A DNA stretch of 64,000 nt from Scatophagus argus. Taxonomy: Eukaryota; Chordata; Actinopteri; Scatophagidae. Below are positions 63,907 through 64,000 of the stretch, piece by piece (positions within the stretch are counted from its first letter, which is position 1; every line of letters starts with the position of its first letter). A program made the translations under genes and the position numbers. The notes under the pieces were generated by a model. That model worked only from the letters and a program-made list of their open reading frames with translations. It ran no database searches and had not been told where the DNA came from. Location: the NCBI RefSeq assembly GCF_020382885.2, contig NC_058510.1:8986862-9050861 (forward strand). Direction: 5' to 3'.

Positions 63907-64000
63907 GTCCCGGGGCCTTGCTGCCAGCAGTCTGCAGAGAGCCACTCAGAGATTACAGCAGGACGGCCGGCTACATTAACACAGCAGCACTTAATCATGG

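Larger units (their letters stand above)
61798..64000. other. noncoding region downstream of sox17
   Basis: No gene recognised. In human the next genes are RP1 and XKR4; neither is visible. Holds an AT and a GT microsatellite. Confidence 0.55.

Overview
The window is vertebrate nuclear DNA, almost certainly from a teleost, probably a percomorph fish. It has large AT-rich noncoding stretches, many CA/GT microsatellites, dispersed repeats of a kind common in percomorph genomes, and compact multi-exon genes with GT-AG introns. The gene order rgs20 (+), lypla1 (-), mrpl15 (+), SoxF gene (+) matches human 8q11.23 (RGS20, TCEA1, LYPLA1, MRPL15, SOX17). Two differences stand out. No TCEA1 is visible between rgs20 and lypla1. 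The SOX17 position holds a tandem pair, sox32 followed by sox17, as known from zebrafish.

Layout. 1-18.6 kb is 5' flank of rgs20 with no recognisable gene; it holds microsatellites, repeat fragments and a decayed LINE fragment near 12.3-12.95 kb. rgs20 occupies 19.95-24.08 kb in four coding exons; an upstream first exon is not firmly identified. lypla1 (nine exons, minus, 28250 down to 25641) converges on rgs20 at the 3' ends and diverges from mrpl15 (five exons, 28804-30910) across a roughly 550 bp shared promoter. 31-35 kb is noncoding. 35.2-37.45 kb is the sox32 5' flank and carries three perfect FoxH1 octamers. sox32 lies at 37491-38856 and sox17 at 59880-61450, two coding exons each. They are separated by about 20 kb of noncoding DNA with foldback MITE-like elements and candidate SOX/POU and CTCF sites. 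61.8-64 kb holds no gene that I can see.

Functional picture. rgs20, lypla1 and mrpl15 are a G-alpha GTPase activator, a depalmitoylating thioesterase and a mitochondrial ribosome protein. sox32 and sox17 are paired endoderm regulators: in zebrafish, Nodal signalling induces sox32, whose product with Pou5f3 activates sox17. The sequence fits this: Nodal-effector (FoxH1/SMAD) motifs lie upstream of sox32, a SOX/TCF-like site lies just upstream of the sox17 promoter, and the two core promoters share the same ATTGG-to-TATAG spacing. All regulatory calls are motif readings only. All gene models were built by hand from ORFs, splice sites and remembered family sequences, without alignment or expression data.
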